Source: DATBLE01 sp036555585 (GTDB lineage: Bacteria > Actinomycetota > Thermoleophilia > Gaiellales > Gaiellaceae). From it: 64,000 nt of DNA. Position 1 is the stretch's first letter, and the number at the start of each line of letters is the position of its first letter. Location of the stretch: contig DATBLE010000009.1 of NCBI GenBank assembly GCA_036555585.1, positions 1 to 64,000 on the forward strand, in the 5' to 3' direction. Positions 23,473 through 32,247 of this stretch are shown here, one piece after another. The position numbers and the translations under genes are program-made. The notes below the pieces were generated by a model. That model saw only the letters and a list, made by a program, of their open reading frames with translations. It did not search any database and was not told the DNA's origin.

Positions 23473-25398
23473 GTGCGCCGAACGGCGCTGATCCTCGCCG
23501 CGGTCGCGGTCGCGGCGGCGGCGATCCCGGCCGTAGCGGCCGAGGACAGCCTCGAGCAGCGGCTCGCCGACGAGTACGCGCCGGTCGTCGCGCTGAAGAA
23601 GCAGTCTCAGCCGTGCAGCTCCGGCGGGGAGCCCTACCGTCCCGTTCCGGCGGACGTCGTGCTCGGCCGCCGCGACGTCAGGCTCGTCGACTCGGGCGGG
23701 CGGCTGCTGCGGACCGCGCCGACGGCCGCCGACCTGTATCGGCGCGGCGACGAGACCTACCTCGACTTCCCGGGCTCACCGCTCGATCCGGGGTGCAGCT
23801 ACGAGCAGTGGGCCGGCCGCATCGCCGCCGGAAAGCAGACGACCGCCTACGCCCACGTCGTCGCCGAGCGGGGAAAGCCGGGCAAGCTCGCGCTCCAGTA
23901 CTGGCTCTACTACCCCTTCAACGACTGGAACAACAAGCACGAGTCCGACTGGGAGATGATCCAGCTCATGTTCGACGCCTCCTCGGCGTCGGAGGCGCTC
24001 GAGCGCAGGCCGACCGAGGTGGGCTACTCGCAGCACGAGGGCGCAGAGCGAGCGTCCTGGGACGACGACAAGCTCCAGAAGAGAGGCACGCACCCGGTCG
24101 TCTTCCCCGGCCGCGGCTCGCACGCCAACTACTTCGAGCAGTCGGTCTGGCTCGGTCACGGAGCGCAGGAAGGGTTCGGCTGCGACAACACGAGCGCCCC
24201 CTCGCGGATGGTCCAGACCCACGCGGTGCTCCTGCCCGACTCGCCGCCGGCGTCGCCGGCCGCCCCGTTCGCGTGGCTCGCCTACGACGGCCACTGGGGA
24301 CAGAAGGAGCACGGTCCGAACACGGGGCCGACCGGCCCGAACACGAAGCAGCAGTGGACGGAGCCGGTCACCTGGTCGGAGGACGAGTGGCGCGGCGCCA
24401 GCACCGAGGTGCCGACCGGCTCGACCCTCGGGCTCAGCGCGACGAGCTTCTTCTGCGACGCGGTTGCGACGGGCTCCCAGCTCTACCTGACCTTCCTACG
24501 GACTCCGTGGTTTGTGGTCGGCGTGCTGGCGGCGATCACCCTGCTCGGGATCTGGCTCGGCCGCCGGACGATCTGGTCGCCGCACGAGCCGGTCCCGGTC
24601 GACAGCGCGCGCTCCGCGGGCCAGATCTACCGTGCGGGGTTCAGGCTCTACCGCCGCTACCGGGCCCTGTTCGTCGGGATCGGGCTGCTGTTCGTCCCGA
24701 TCGCCGCCCTCGGTATCGGCGTGCAGCAGCTGCTCACTCGCTTCACGGGCGTCGGCACCTTCCTCGACGAGGTGGACAGCGACCCGATCGTCAGCGGCGC
24801 CACCGCGCTCCTGTTCGGAGAGGTCTCGACGATCCTGGCGGGGATCGCCGTCACCGGCGCGGTCGCGCACGCGCTGAGCAGGCTCGGGCAGGGCGGGAAA
24901 CCGGACGCGCTCGAGGCCTTCCGCGGGATCTGGCCGCGGCTCGGCTCGCTCGGCCTGGCGTGGCTGCGCGTGATCGTGGTCGCCGGCCTCCTGGTGATCA
25001 CGGTCGTCGGGATCCCGGTGGCCGTCGTCTACCTCGTGCGCAAGGCCGTCGTCACCCAGGCCTGCGTGATCGAGGACCTGCGCGCGGCGCCGGCGCTGCG
25101 GCGGAGCAGCGAGCTGGTCGGCGGCCACGGGCCGCGAGTGCTGGCGATCAGCGCCCTTGTCAACGTGACCGCGTTCCTGCTCGGGCCGATCGCCGGCGTC
25201 GTCGTGCTGTTCCTGACTTCGAGCTCCCTCGCGGTGATCAACCTGATCAGCTCGCTCGTCTACGCCTTCGTGGTGCCGTATGCCGGCATCGCGCTGACGC
25301 TGCTCTTCTTCGACCTCAGGAAGCGGCAGGCCGGCGAGGTCCCCGCCGCATCCCCCGTTTCACCCCAAACGGGTTATGAGGGCGCAGCCCCGGCGTGA
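23473..25398 (+). CDS. Secreted/membrane protein with Vps62-like domain and C-terminal multi-pass region
   Basis: 641 residues. A signal peptide (VRRTALILAAVAVAAAAIPAVA) is followed by a Vps62/DUF946-like extracytoplasmic domain: LADEYAPVVALKKQSQPC, ALQYWLYYPFNDWNNKHESDWEMIQ and VFPGRGSHANYFEQ. From about residue 345 there are at least six hydrophobic segments, as in multi-pass GPDPase-like membrane domains. GTG 23473 is chosen; CTG 23464, overlapping the channel stop as CTGA, is another candidate. Function unknown; co-transcription with the channel is likely. Confidence 0.82.
   Translation: MRRTALILAAVAVAAAAIPAVAAEDSLEQRLADEYAPVVALKKQSQPCSSGGEPYRPVPADVVLGRRDVRLVDSGGRLLRTAPTAADLYRRGDETYLDFPGSPLDPGCSYEQWAGRIAAGKQTTAYAHVVAERGKPGKLALQYWLYYPFNDWNNKHESDWEMIQLMFDASSASEALERRPTEVGYSQHEGAERASWDDDKLQKRGTHPVVFPGRGSHANYFEQSVWLGHGAQEGFGCDNTSAPSRMVQTHAVLLPDSPPASPAAPFAWLAYDGHWGQKEHGPNTGPTGPNTKQQWTEPVTWSEDEWRGASTEVPTGSTLGLSATSFFCDAVATGSQLYLTFLRTPWFVVGVLAAITLLGIWLGRRTIWSPHEPVPVDSARSAGQIYRAGFRLYRRYRALFVGIGLLFVPIAALGIGVQQLLTRFTGVGTFLDEVDSDPIVSGATALLFGEVSTILAGIAVTGAVAHALSRLGQGGKPDALEAFRGIWPRLGSLGLAWLRVIVVAGLLVITVVGIPVAVVYLVRKAVVTQACVIEDLRAAPALRRSSELVGGHGPRVLAISALVNVTAFLLGPIAGVVVLFLTSSSLAVINLISSLVYAFVVPYAGIALTLLFFDLRKRQAGEVPAASPVSPQTGYEGAAPA
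25354..25373 (+). terminator. Hairpin at the 3' end of the Vps62-like gene
   Basis: CCCGTTT-CACCCC-AAACGGG forms a 7-bp stem inside the last codons of the gene. There is no T-tract after it, so termination is only possible. Confidence 0.3.
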
Positions 25399-25443
25399 GA
25401 TGCTGCGCCCGATTTCGTCGCCCTTCTGGAAGGGAGCCAGCCG

Positions 25444-26595
25444 ATGAGCGAGAGCCACGCCGCCCCAGCCGTGCCCGCAGTGCGGAGGGTGTCACGCACC
25501 CGGATCATCGTCGCGCGCGTCCTGACCGTCGTCGGGGTCCTCCTCGTCGTGATCAGCATCCTGGCGAACTACGTGAAGCGGGAGGCGCTCGACGAGGACC
25601 GGTTCCGGGAGACGTCCCGCGCGCTGATCGCCAGCGACACGATCCGCGACCAGCTCGCCCTCACGCTCGTCGACCAGCTGTACGCGAACTCCGACGTCGC
25701 CGGCTCCGTGAGGGCCAAGCTGCCGAGGAATCTCCAGCCCCTCGCCGTCCCGATCGCCGGCCTCGTGCAGAACGCCACGGAGTCTGCGGCGAAGCAGCTG
25801 CTCCAGCGGCCGAGGATCCAGGAGCTGTTCGTCAACGCCAGCTCGCTGGCCCAGCGCGAGTTCGTCGCCGTGCTCGACGGCGACACCAATCGTCTCGCAT
25901 CGACTGACGGTAAGGTCGTGCTGGATCTCCGGCCGATCCTGCTCAGGCTCGGCGACCGCTTCAACATCCTCGCCAGCAGGATTCCGCCCGATTCCGGCCG
26001 GGTCACGATCCTCGAATCCGACCAGTTGAAGACGGCCCAGCGCGGGACGCGTGCTCTCCGCTTCGTCGCCGACTGGATCTGGGCACTGGCGATCGTCGCC
26101 TGGGTCGGCGCCGTCCTGCTCGCGAAGGGGCGCCGCCGGCTCGAGGTGCGCGCCATCGCGATCGGGATCGTCGCGATCGGGCTCCTGGTTTTGGTCGTCC
26201 GCGGCCTGGTCGAGCGGTACTTCGTCAACCACCTGGTGAAGTCAGACACCGTTCGGCCGTCGGCCAGGGACGCGTTCGAGATCATCTCCGACCTGCTGAA
26301 GGGAGCGGGCTGGACGGCCGTGATCGTCGGCGTGGTCGCGCTGGTCGGCGTCTGGCTGAGCGGCCCCGGCCGCCGTGCGATCCAGGCTCGGCAGGGCATT
26401 GCCCCCTACCTGCGCGGGGCGGGCATCTACGCCGCGACCATCGGCGGCTACCTGCTGCTGCTCTGGTGGCGGCCCACGCCGCAGTTCGGGTTCTGGCTCA
26501 ACGTTCTGATCTTCTTCGTGCTGCTGATGATCGGGACCGAGGTCCTGCGCCGGCAGCTGGCCCGCGAGTCGCCGCCACCGCCCGAGGCCGTGTGA
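25444..26595 (+). CDS. Conserved integral membrane protein of unknown function
   Basis: 383 residues with TM1 at about 20-45, then a soluble extracytoplasmic region of about 160 residues rich in helices (ALDEDRFRETSRALIASDTI, KQLLQRPRIQELFVNASSLA). Four more TM segments follow from about residue 205. The start is secure: ATG preceded by AAGGGAGCCAGCCG. This layout is common in actinobacterial membrane proteins of no known role. Its stop overlaps the next gene (GTGA). Confidence 0.8.
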   Translation: MSESHAAPAVPAVRRVSRTRIIVARVLTVVGVLLVVISILANYVKREALDEDRFRETSRALIASDTIRDQLALTLVDQLYANSDVAGSVRAKLPRNLQPLAVPIAGLVQNATESAAKQLLQRPRIQELFVNASSLAQREFVAVLDGDTNRLASTDGKVVLDLRPILLRLGDRFNILASRIPPDSGRVTILESDQLKTAQRGTRALRFVADWIWALAIVAWVGAVLLAKGRRRLEVRAIAIGIVAIGLLVLVVRGLVERYFVNHLVKSDTVRPSARDAFEIISDLLKGAGWTAVIVGVVALVGVWLSGPGRRAIQARQGIAPYLRGAGIYAATIGGYLLLLWWRPTPQFGFWLNVLIFFVLLMIGTEVLRRQLARESPPPPEAV

Positions 26596-28643
26596 CCGAC
26601 GCGCCCAGCTGGCGCCCCGCGCCGCTCCGTTACCGGCCGCTGCCGGTCGCGGTGGCGTGGTTGTCGACTTCCGCCGCGCTGCTCTTCGCCGCCTGGGTCC
26701 TCCCCGGCGTCTCGATCGACGGCTTCGGCGGCGCGGCGGTCACCGCGCTGGTGATCGGCGTGCTGAACGCGGTGCTGAACCCGATTGCCGCCGCGCTGCG
26801 GATCCCGTTCATGGCGGTGCTCGGCTTCCTCATCGCCCTGTTCCTCGACGCCGTGATGCTGATGATCGCCTCGAGGATCGACGCGACCGCGATCAGCGTC
26901 TCCAACTTCGGCTGGGCGCTGCTGGCCGCGCTCGTCGCCTCCGCGATCAAGGTCGCGATCGACGTCCTCGTGGGCGCGACGGACGACGACACCTACATGC
27001 TCCGCGTGATGCAGCGGATCGCCCGCCGCACCGGCGGCGCGCTCCGCACCGACGAGCCCGGTCTGATCTTCCTCGAGATCGACGGCCTCGCACTGCCGGT
27101 CCTGCGCCACGCGATGACCACCGGTTCGGCCCCGACGCTCGCGCGCTGGGTCGGGAACGGCTCGCACCGGCTGGTCGAGTGGGAGCCCGACCTGTCCTCG
27201 CAGACCGGCGCGAGCCAGGCAGGCATCCTGCTCGGCTCGAACGAGGACATCCCCGCGTTCCGCTGGGTGGACAAGGAGACAGGCCGCGTGATCGCCTGCT
27301 CGGGCCCGCAGGACTGCGCCGAGATCGAGGCCGCCCGCGCGACGGGCGTCAGCCTGCTCGTCAACGGAGGCTCGAGCCGCGGCAATCTGCTCTCGGGCGA
27401 GGCCGAGGAGGTGATTCTCACCTGCAGCCGGATGAGCGCCGAGACGCACGCGAATCCCGGCTACCGGGCGTTCTTCGCGAACGGGCTCAACGTCACCCGC
27501 ACGTTCGTCCTCTTCTTCTGGGAGGTCTTCCTGGAGTGGTCGGCGGCACTGCGCGCAGCCCGCCGCGACGTGCGGCCGCGCGGCCACCGCGGCGGGATCT
27601 ACCCGTTCATGCGCGCGGCCATGTGCGTCGTCGTCCGCGACCTGATCGTCTACGGCGTGATCGCGGACATGATGCGCGGCCGGCCTGTCGTGTACTCGAC
27701 CTTCTCGAGCTACGACGAGGTCGCCCACCACTCAGGCCTCGAGCGGGCCGACACGCTCGAGGCCCTGCGCAAGCTCGACGGCCAGTTCGCCAGGATCGAC
27801 CGCGCCCGCAAGCACGCGGCCAGGCCGTACCTGATCGTCGTCCTCTCCGACCACGGCCAGACCCAGGGAGCGACGTTCAAGCAGCGCAACGGCTACGGGC
27901 TCGACGAGCTCGTCGAGCGCTCGCTGGAGAGCGGGCGGGTGACGGCGATCGGCGGCGGCGACGAGCAGAGCACGATGACGAACCTTGCGCTCGAGGAGGC
28001 GGTCGGCACCTCGGCAAAGCCGAAGAAGTCCTCGAAGCACGAGGTCGGCGACCGCCAGGTGGTCGTGCTCGGCTCGGGGAACCTCGGGCTCGTCTACCTG
28101 ATGGACGAGCAGCGGCGCCTGACCCTGGAGGAGATCGACGAGCGGCATCCGCGGTTGATCCCGGCGCTGGCGGGGCATCCGCACGTCGGCTGGCTGCTCG
28201 TCCGGTCCGGCGCGCGGGGAGCGGTCGTCCTCGGCGGCCGCGGCGCCAGGTACCTCGAGACCGGTGAGGTGGTGGGCGAGGATCCGCTCGCGGTCTTCTC
28301 GCCGACCGCGGGACGGCACCTCGCGCGCACCGACGGCTTCGCGCACGTGGCGGACATCATGGTCGGGAGCTTCTACGACCCCCAGCTCGAGGAAGGTTGC
28401 GCGTTCGAGGAGCTGATCTCCTTCCACGGCGGCCTCGGCGGGCCGCAGACGAGGCCCTTCGTCCTCTATCCGGCCGGGCTCTCGGAGCCGGAGCTGCCGA
28501 TCGTTGGCGCCGAGTCGGTGCACGGGGTGCTGACCGGCTGGCGCCGCGAGCTGCAGGGCGACGACGCAGTCCCGCTTCGGGTCACGCAGCGTGAGACCGC
28601 CGGCGCGCGCCCGGAGGCGGCACCGGCGGTCTCGAGCTCCTAG
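26592..28643 (+). CDS. Holin-like four-TM domain fused to an alkaline-phosphatase-superfamily phosphodiesterase
   Basis: 683 residues. The first 130 form a four-TM domain of the 'phage holin IV' type (PLPVAVAWLSTSAALLFAAW, TALVIGVLNAVLNPIAAALR). The remainder is an alkaline-phosphatase-like catalytic domain: LIFLEIDGLALPVLRHAM with the metal Asp, TGASQAGILLGSNEDIPAFRW with a likely nucleophile Thr/Ser, FSSYDEVAHHSG and VVLSDHGQTQG. The metal ligands of the superfamily are therefore visible. It probably hydrolyses a phosphodiester at the membrane. It is not evidence of prophage. Confidence 0.85.
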   Translation: MTDAPSWRPAPLRYRPLPVAVAWLSTSAALLFAAWVLPGVSIDGFGGAAVTALVIGVLNAVLNPIAAALRIPFMAVLGFLIALFLDAVMLMIASRIDATAISVSNFGWALLAALVASAIKVAIDVLVGATDDDTYMLRVMQRIARRTGGALRTDEPGLIFLEIDGLALPVLRHAMTTGSAPTLARWVGNGSHRLVEWEPDLSSQTGASQAGILLGSNEDIPAFRWVDKETGRVIACSGPQDCAEIEAARATGVSLLVNGGSSRGNLLSGEAEEVILTCSRMSAETHANPGYRAFFANGLNVTRTFVLFFWEVFLEWSAALRAARRDVRPRGHRGGIYPFMRAAMCVVVRDLIVYGVIADMMRGRPVVYSTFSSYDEVAHHSGLERADTLEALRKLDGQFARIDRARKHAARPYLIVVLSDHGQTQGATFKQRNGYGLDELVERSLESGRVTAIGGGDEQSTMTNLALEEAVGTSAKPKKSSKHEVGDRQVVVLGSGNLGLVYLMDEQRRLTLEEIDERHPRLIPALAGHPHVGWLLVRSGARGAVVLGGRGARYLETGEVVGEDPLAVFSPTAGRHLARTDGFAHVADIMVGSFYDPQLEEGCAFEELISFHGGLGGPQTRPFVLYPAGLSEPELPIVGAESVHGVLTGWRRELQGDDAVPLRVTQRETAGARPEAAPAVSSS

Positions 28644-28645
28644 GC

Positions 28646-29029
28646 CTAGGTCGCGAGCGCTTTCGCCTTGAGCTGGTCGAACTCGGCCTGCGAGATGGTG
28701 CCCGCGTCGAGCAGCTCCTTCGCCTTCGCGATCTGGTCGGCGCTGCCGCCGGCGACGGTCTTGACGTAGCTGTCGAACTGCGCCTGCGACGCCTCGGCCT
28801 CCTTGTGCTGCCGTTCGGCGATCCCGTGCCCGTTGACGATCAGGTAGATCAGCAGGCCGAGCAGCGGGGCCACCAGGATGAACAGCAGCCACAGGGCTTT
28901 CTTGCCGCCGTGGATGTCGTGGCGCCGGAAGATGTCCACGATGACGCTGAACAGCATCATGAAGTAGACGACCATGAAGAAGATGACGATCAGCGACCAG
29001 AGGAACGTCGTGAAGCCGGTTGCGAGCAA
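28646..29029 (-). CDS. PLD-N / SHOCT two-domain small membrane protein
   Basis: Two transmembrane helices (TTFLWSLIVIFFMVVYFMML and KKALWLLFILVAPLLGLLIYLIV) flank the W-x-x-L pattern of the phospholipase-D-nuclease N-terminal family. The C-terminal 30 residues (IAKAKELLDAGTISQAEFDQLKAKAL) are a SHOCT motif, often an oligomerisation element. The TTG start is supported by AAAGGA eight bases upstream. An operator-like inverted repeat (29087-29109) lies upstream. Confidence 0.85.
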   Translation of the reverse strand: MLATGFTTFLWSLIVIFFMVVYFMMLFSVIVDIFRRHDIHGGKKALWLLFILVAPLLGLLIYLIVNGHGIAERQHKEAEASQAQFDSYVKTVAGGSADQIAKAKELLDAGTISQAEFDQLKAKALAT

Positions 29030-29086
29030 TTCGCGTCCTTTCTCGGGGATGACTCGGTGCGATCCTGCGCGAGCCTACGCCTGTCC

Positions 29087-29109
29087 GCATCACCCCGTGT
29101 GGGTGATGC
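29087..29109. promoter_or_regulatory. Perfect inverted repeat upstream of the SHOCT-protein gene
   Basis: Arms GCATCACCC (29087-29095) and GGGTGATGC (29101-29109) enclose CGTGT. They share ATCACCC-N5-GGGTGA with 20104-20121. The repeat sits between the stop of the MBL-fold gene and the TTG of the SHOCT gene, so a terminator is the alternative reading, but no T-tract follows. Confidence 0.45.
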
Positions 29110-29118
29110 ACCGCGCCC

Positions 29119-29844
29119 CTACGGGAGCGGGAGGGTCCCCGCCACCGGCAGGATCCTGACCTCGACGTCCGGGGCCAGCTCGGCGGCCGCGCGGGCGAAC
29201 GCCTCGGCGGGCGCGGCCGAGCCGTCGCCGCGCCGCCGGCCGACCCGGTAGGTGCCCCAGTGGATCGGCACGGCCACCGCCGGCCGCAGCAGCGGGAGCG
29301 CCGAGGCGGCCCGGTACGGATCGAGATGGCCGGGCCCCAGCTTCTTGCCCCAGCCGGCAACCGGCAGCAGGGCGACGTCCAGGGGCGCGAGCGCGGCCAT
29401 CCCCGCGAAGAGGTCGGTGTCCCCCGCGAAGTAGACCGAGCGCGAGCCGCGCAGGATGTAGCCGAGCGCGGGCCCGCGCGCGCCGGCCGGGTGCCTGCGG
29501 CCGTCGTGCTCGGCCTCGACGGCGTCGACCCGTAACGGCCCGAGCAGGACGTGCTCCCCCGGGACGACCTCGGTCACGTTCGCGAAGCCGCGGAGCAGCC
29601 GCGCCCCTCCCCGGGGGACGACGACCGGCAGGTCGCGTGCGAACGCCCGCAACGAGGGCAGGTCGAGGTGGTCGTAGTGCAGGTGGGAGAGCAGGACGCC
29701 CGTCGCGCCGGCCGGGACCGAGGCGGCGCGGTCGCGGCGGAGGTGGATCACGCGGCGGCGCAACACCGGATCGGTGACGATCCGCTCTCCGTCGAGCTCG
29801 ACGACGACGGTCGCGTGCCCGAGCCAGGTCACGGACGCGCTCAT
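29119..29844 (-). CDS. MBL-fold metal-dependent hydrolase (UlaG/L-ascorbate-lactonase-like)
   Basis: This zinc-dependent beta-lactamase-fold hydrolase has 241 residues. VTWLGHATVVVELDGERIVTDPVL is the usual N-terminus of the UlaG-like group. HLHYDHLD carries the H-x-H-x-D-H metal motif; YFAGDTDLF and PIHWGTY provide the later Asp and His ligands. ATG 29844 is used; ATG 29853 is in frame. It lies 14 bases downstream of the MoxR cluster A and may be read with it. Substrate unknown. Confidence 0.9.
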   Translation of the reverse strand: MSASVTWLGHATVVVELDGERIVTDPVLRRRVIHLRRDRAASVPAGATGVLLSHLHYDHLDLPSLRAFARDLPVVVPRGGARLLRGFANVTEVVPGEHVLLGPLRVDAVEAEHDGRRHPAGARGPALGYILRGSRSVYFAGDTDLFAGMAALAPLDVALLPVAGWGKKLGPGHLDPYRAASALPLLRPAVAVPIHWGTYRVGRRRGDGSAAPAEAFARAAAELAPDVEVRILPVAGTLPLP

Positions 29845-29858
29845 CGCGCCCATTCTGG

Positions 29859-30824
29859 CTAGAAGTTCCGCCGGCGCAACACGACCCCGAGGGGGACGAC
29901 CGCGGCGAGCACGAACCATGGCGCGAGGTCGTGCTCGCCGGTGATCGTGCCGAGCCGCGCCGTCGGACCGGCTCCCAGCGCCACGGCGGCCGCCTGCTCG
30001 GCGCCGCCGACGTGATGCTCGTCGAACTCGCGTCCGTGGGTCGCGTCGAGGAACCGCCGCAGCGTCTCGCCCGTCGCGGGCGGAGGGATGTAGGCGCTCT
30101 CGGGCCGGCCGCTGGGCCCGAACACCCGCTCGCCCGTCCGGCCGATGCGGACGACGACGACGGCCGTGCGCGGCTTCGCCTCGAAGCTGCTCCTGACGCC
30201 CGCCTCGTTGAAGCCCGTGCTCTCGGCGTCCGTGAGGATGACGAGCAGCCGCTTCTTCGCGCCCGGGCTGAAGTAGCCCTCGAGCGGGAACGGCGAGACG
30301 GCGTCGAAGCTCGAGATGGTCGTGCTGCTCTGGAGGCCGGGCGGCCGCTCGATCCCCAGCGAGTCTCGGAGCGCGGCCGAGAACGCCTCGCGGTCGGGCG
30401 TCGGCATGATCAGCGGCAGTGGCCGGTCGGTGAACGTCCCGATCCCGGTCGGGACGTCGGGGATGGCGTCGCGGATGCGCTCCGCGATCGCCCGCGCGCG
30501 GTCGAGCCGGACCGGGGAGCGCGAGGTCGAGGAGGCGTCCATCGAGCGCGAGGTGTCGATCGCGATCACCGCCTCAGCGTCCAGCCGTGCCCGCTGCGCG
30601 TGCTCGGTCCGGTACACGGGCCGAGCGGCCGCGAGCGCGAGCACGGTGGTGAGGAGGGCGACCGCCGCCGGCAGCACCAGGCGCGACGCGGGGGCCGGCT
30701 CGGACAGGCCCAGGAGCCGGCGCGATCGCGCGCTCCGGCGCTCGACGAGCACCACCAGCGCGAGCGGCACGAGCCCGGCGAGCGCGACCAGGGCGGCGAT
30801 CGGCGTCTCGAGGTGGAAGGGCAT
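29859..30824 (-). CDS. BatA-like VWA-domain membrane protein (cluster A)
   Basis: 321 residues with two N-terminal TM helices (TPIAALVALAGLVPLALVVLV and VLPAAVALLTTVLALAAA) and a VWA domain with MIDAS motif AIDTSRSM. TFTDRPLPLIMPT, LVILTDAEST and a C-terminal TM (FVLAAVVPLGVVL) follow. The same layout occurs in Bacteroides aerotolerance BatA/BatB. Its ATG overlaps the previous stop as TGATG. Last gene of a six-gene operon, paralogous to 55064-56017. VWA-MoxR systems usually act in chaperone-like maturation of envelope or metal proteins; the target here is unknown. Confidence 0.88.
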   Translation of the reverse strand: MPFHLETPIAALVALAGLVPLALVVLVERRSARSRRLLGLSEPAPASRLVLPAAVALLTTVLALAAARPVYRTEHAQRARLDAEAVIAIDTSRSMDASSTSRSPVRLDRARAIAERIRDAIPDVPTGIGTFTDRPLPLIMPTPDREAFSAALRDSLGIERPPGLQSSTTISSFDAVSPFPLEGYFSPGAKKRLLVILTDAESTGFNEAGVRSSFEAKPRTAVVVVRIGRTGERVFGPSGRPESAYIPPPATGETLRRFLDATHGREFDEHHVGGAEQAAAVALGAGPTARLGTITGEHDLAPWFVLAAVVPLGVVLRRRNF

Positions 30825-31450
30825 CAGTACCCGCTGCCCGGCGCCGACGAGCTCGCGCCAGAATGAGCGGAGCGCTGGAGCCGCTCGCGCCCGCGCACCG
30901 AGCCGCCGAACGACCCTTGCTGGTAGACGAGCTCGAGGTTGGCCTTGGCCGCCTCGTTCGACCGGTCGAGGCGGACGGCGTCCTGGAACTCGAAGACGCT
31001 GCGGTCGATCGGGACGTTGCCGCTGGGCGCGCTGACGACGTCGACGAGCGCGAGGATCCCGAGCATGTTGGACGCGGCGGAGCGCCGACGGAGGTTCGCG
31101 TCGGTGCGGATCACGTGCGCGAGCGCGGTCTCGGCGCGGATGCGGAGCTGGGCGCCGTTCGAGCTGCCCTCGAGCTCCGGATCGCGCGTGTAGGCGCGAC
31201 GGAAGAGCACCGCGGCGCGGCGGAAGTCGAGGTCGTCGCCGACGCCGAGCACGTGCTTCGCCGGCGCGAACGGGAGCGTCTCGTCCACCGTCCAGGCGGG
31301 ACCTTCGGCGCGGACGTGGCCGGCGGCGGCGACGTCGCCCGAGCGGATCGCATCCTGCCAGCGGCCCACGTCGCGTGCGAGCAGGGCGAGCACGACCGCG
31401 GCCGCCGCGCACACGCCGGCGCCGACCGGCAGCAGGATCCGGCGGCTCAT
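30824..31450 (-). CDS. Membrane-anchored helical-repeat protein ending APGSGY (cluster A)
   Basis: 208 residues with one N-terminal TM (ILLPVGAGVCAAAAVVLALLA) and an extracytoplasmic helical region (AAVLFRRAYTRDPELEGSSNGAQLRIRAETALAHV) with TPR character. DRSNEAAKANLELVYQQG follows. The extreme C-terminus APGSGY closely matches APGTGY of its paralogue at 56017. Overlaps: ATGA with the VWA gene before, TGATG with the gene after. No known function. Confidence 0.78.
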   Translation of the reverse strand: MSRRILLPVGAGVCAAAAVVLALLARDVGRWQDAIRSGDVAAAGHVRAEGPAWTVDETLPFAPAKHVLGVGDDLDFRRAAVLFRRAYTRDPELEGSSNGAQLRIRAETALAHVIRTDANLRRRSAASNMLGILALVDVVSAPSGNVPIDRSVFEFQDAVRLDRSNEAAKANLELVYQQGSFGGSVRGRERLQRSAHSGASSSAPGSGY

Positions 31451-32247
31451 GCCGTCTCCCGGCGCCGCGACCAGGTGAGCGCGCCCAGGACGTGCTCGTT
31501 CACGGCAAGCAACAGCGCGACGAGCACGACGACCACGACGAGCAGGACGGGGAACGACGGCTCGGCTCTGCCCACGGCCGAGGCGGCGCGCACCGTGGTC
31601 ACGGAGCCGCCGCCCGAGCGGAGCGCTTCGCGGAAGAACTGCTCGTCCTGGCGGTTCGGGTCGATGCCGATCATCCGGATCGGGATCGCGTCGCGCTGGA
31701 AGGTGACAAGCGAGCGGGCGAGGTCGGTCTCGTCGCTCGGCGAGTCGGCCAGGTCGCTGACCAGGACGACGGAGCCGTTCCGCACGTGCGCGTCCGCGAG
31801 CATCCGGTGGGCGAGGTCGAGGGCGGCCGAGATCCGCGTTCCGGCGGAGAACGTGGCCCGCCACGGGTTGGCGCCCGCTCCCCGGAAGAAGCGCAGGAAC
31901 GGCTGCAGGGCGTCCGAGCGCGTGCCGATCGGAAGCGCCTCGTACGCGGTGTCGGAGAACAGCACGAAGCCGATCCGCCGCTGCGCCTCGACGAAGCTCT
32001 TCAGCGTCTGCTCGATCAGCTTCGAGCGGTCGTAGCCGACGCTCCAGGAGACGTCGAGGGCGATCACCGGGCTCGTCCCCGAGCCCAGGAACGACTCGTC
32101 GTGCTGCCGCCGGTGCGAGAGCAGGAAGACGGCGACCAGGCCGCCGACGAGCAGGACGGCGAGCCCGAGGCGGGCGGCGAGGGTGAACCGCGACCCGCGC
32201 GCGAGCGTGCGGATCGACGAGAGCGGGATCGACGGCCTCGGCGTCAC
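31447..32247 (-). CDS. VWA-domain membrane protein (cluster A)
   Basis: 266 residues. An N-terminal TM (FTLAARLGLAVLLVGGLVAVFLL) precedes a VWA domain with MIDAS motif LDVSWSV and the supporting segments VLFSDTAYEALP, FSAGTRISAALDLA and VVLVSDLADSPSDE. A C-terminal TM (FPVLLVVVVVLVALLLAV) places the domain outside the membrane between two anchors. GTG start with GTGA overlap to the preceding gene. Confidence 0.87.
   Translation of the reverse strand: MTPRPSIPLSSIRTLARGSRFTLAARLGLAVLLVGGLVAVFLLSHRRQHDESFLGSGTSPVIALDVSWSVGYDRSKLIEQTLKSFVEAQRRIGFVLFSDTAYEALPIGTRSDALQPFLRFFRGAGANPWRATFSAGTRISAALDLAHRMLADAHVRNGSVVLVSDLADSPSDETDLARSLVTFQRDAIPIRMIGIDPNRQDEQFFREALRSGGGSVTTVRAASAVGRAEPSFPVLLVVVVVLVALLLAVNEHVLGALTWSRRRETA

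Noticed and set aside
25354..25373. Treating the CCCGTTT/AAACGGG hairpin as a firm terminator
   Set aside because: It lies inside the coding sequence, has no T-tract and the next gene follows in the same direction, so it is listed only at low confidence.
26592..27000. Prophage remnant, suggested by a holin-like domain
   Set aside because: No other phage genes, integrase or attachment repeats are present, and the domain is fused to a chromosomal-type phosphodiesterase.
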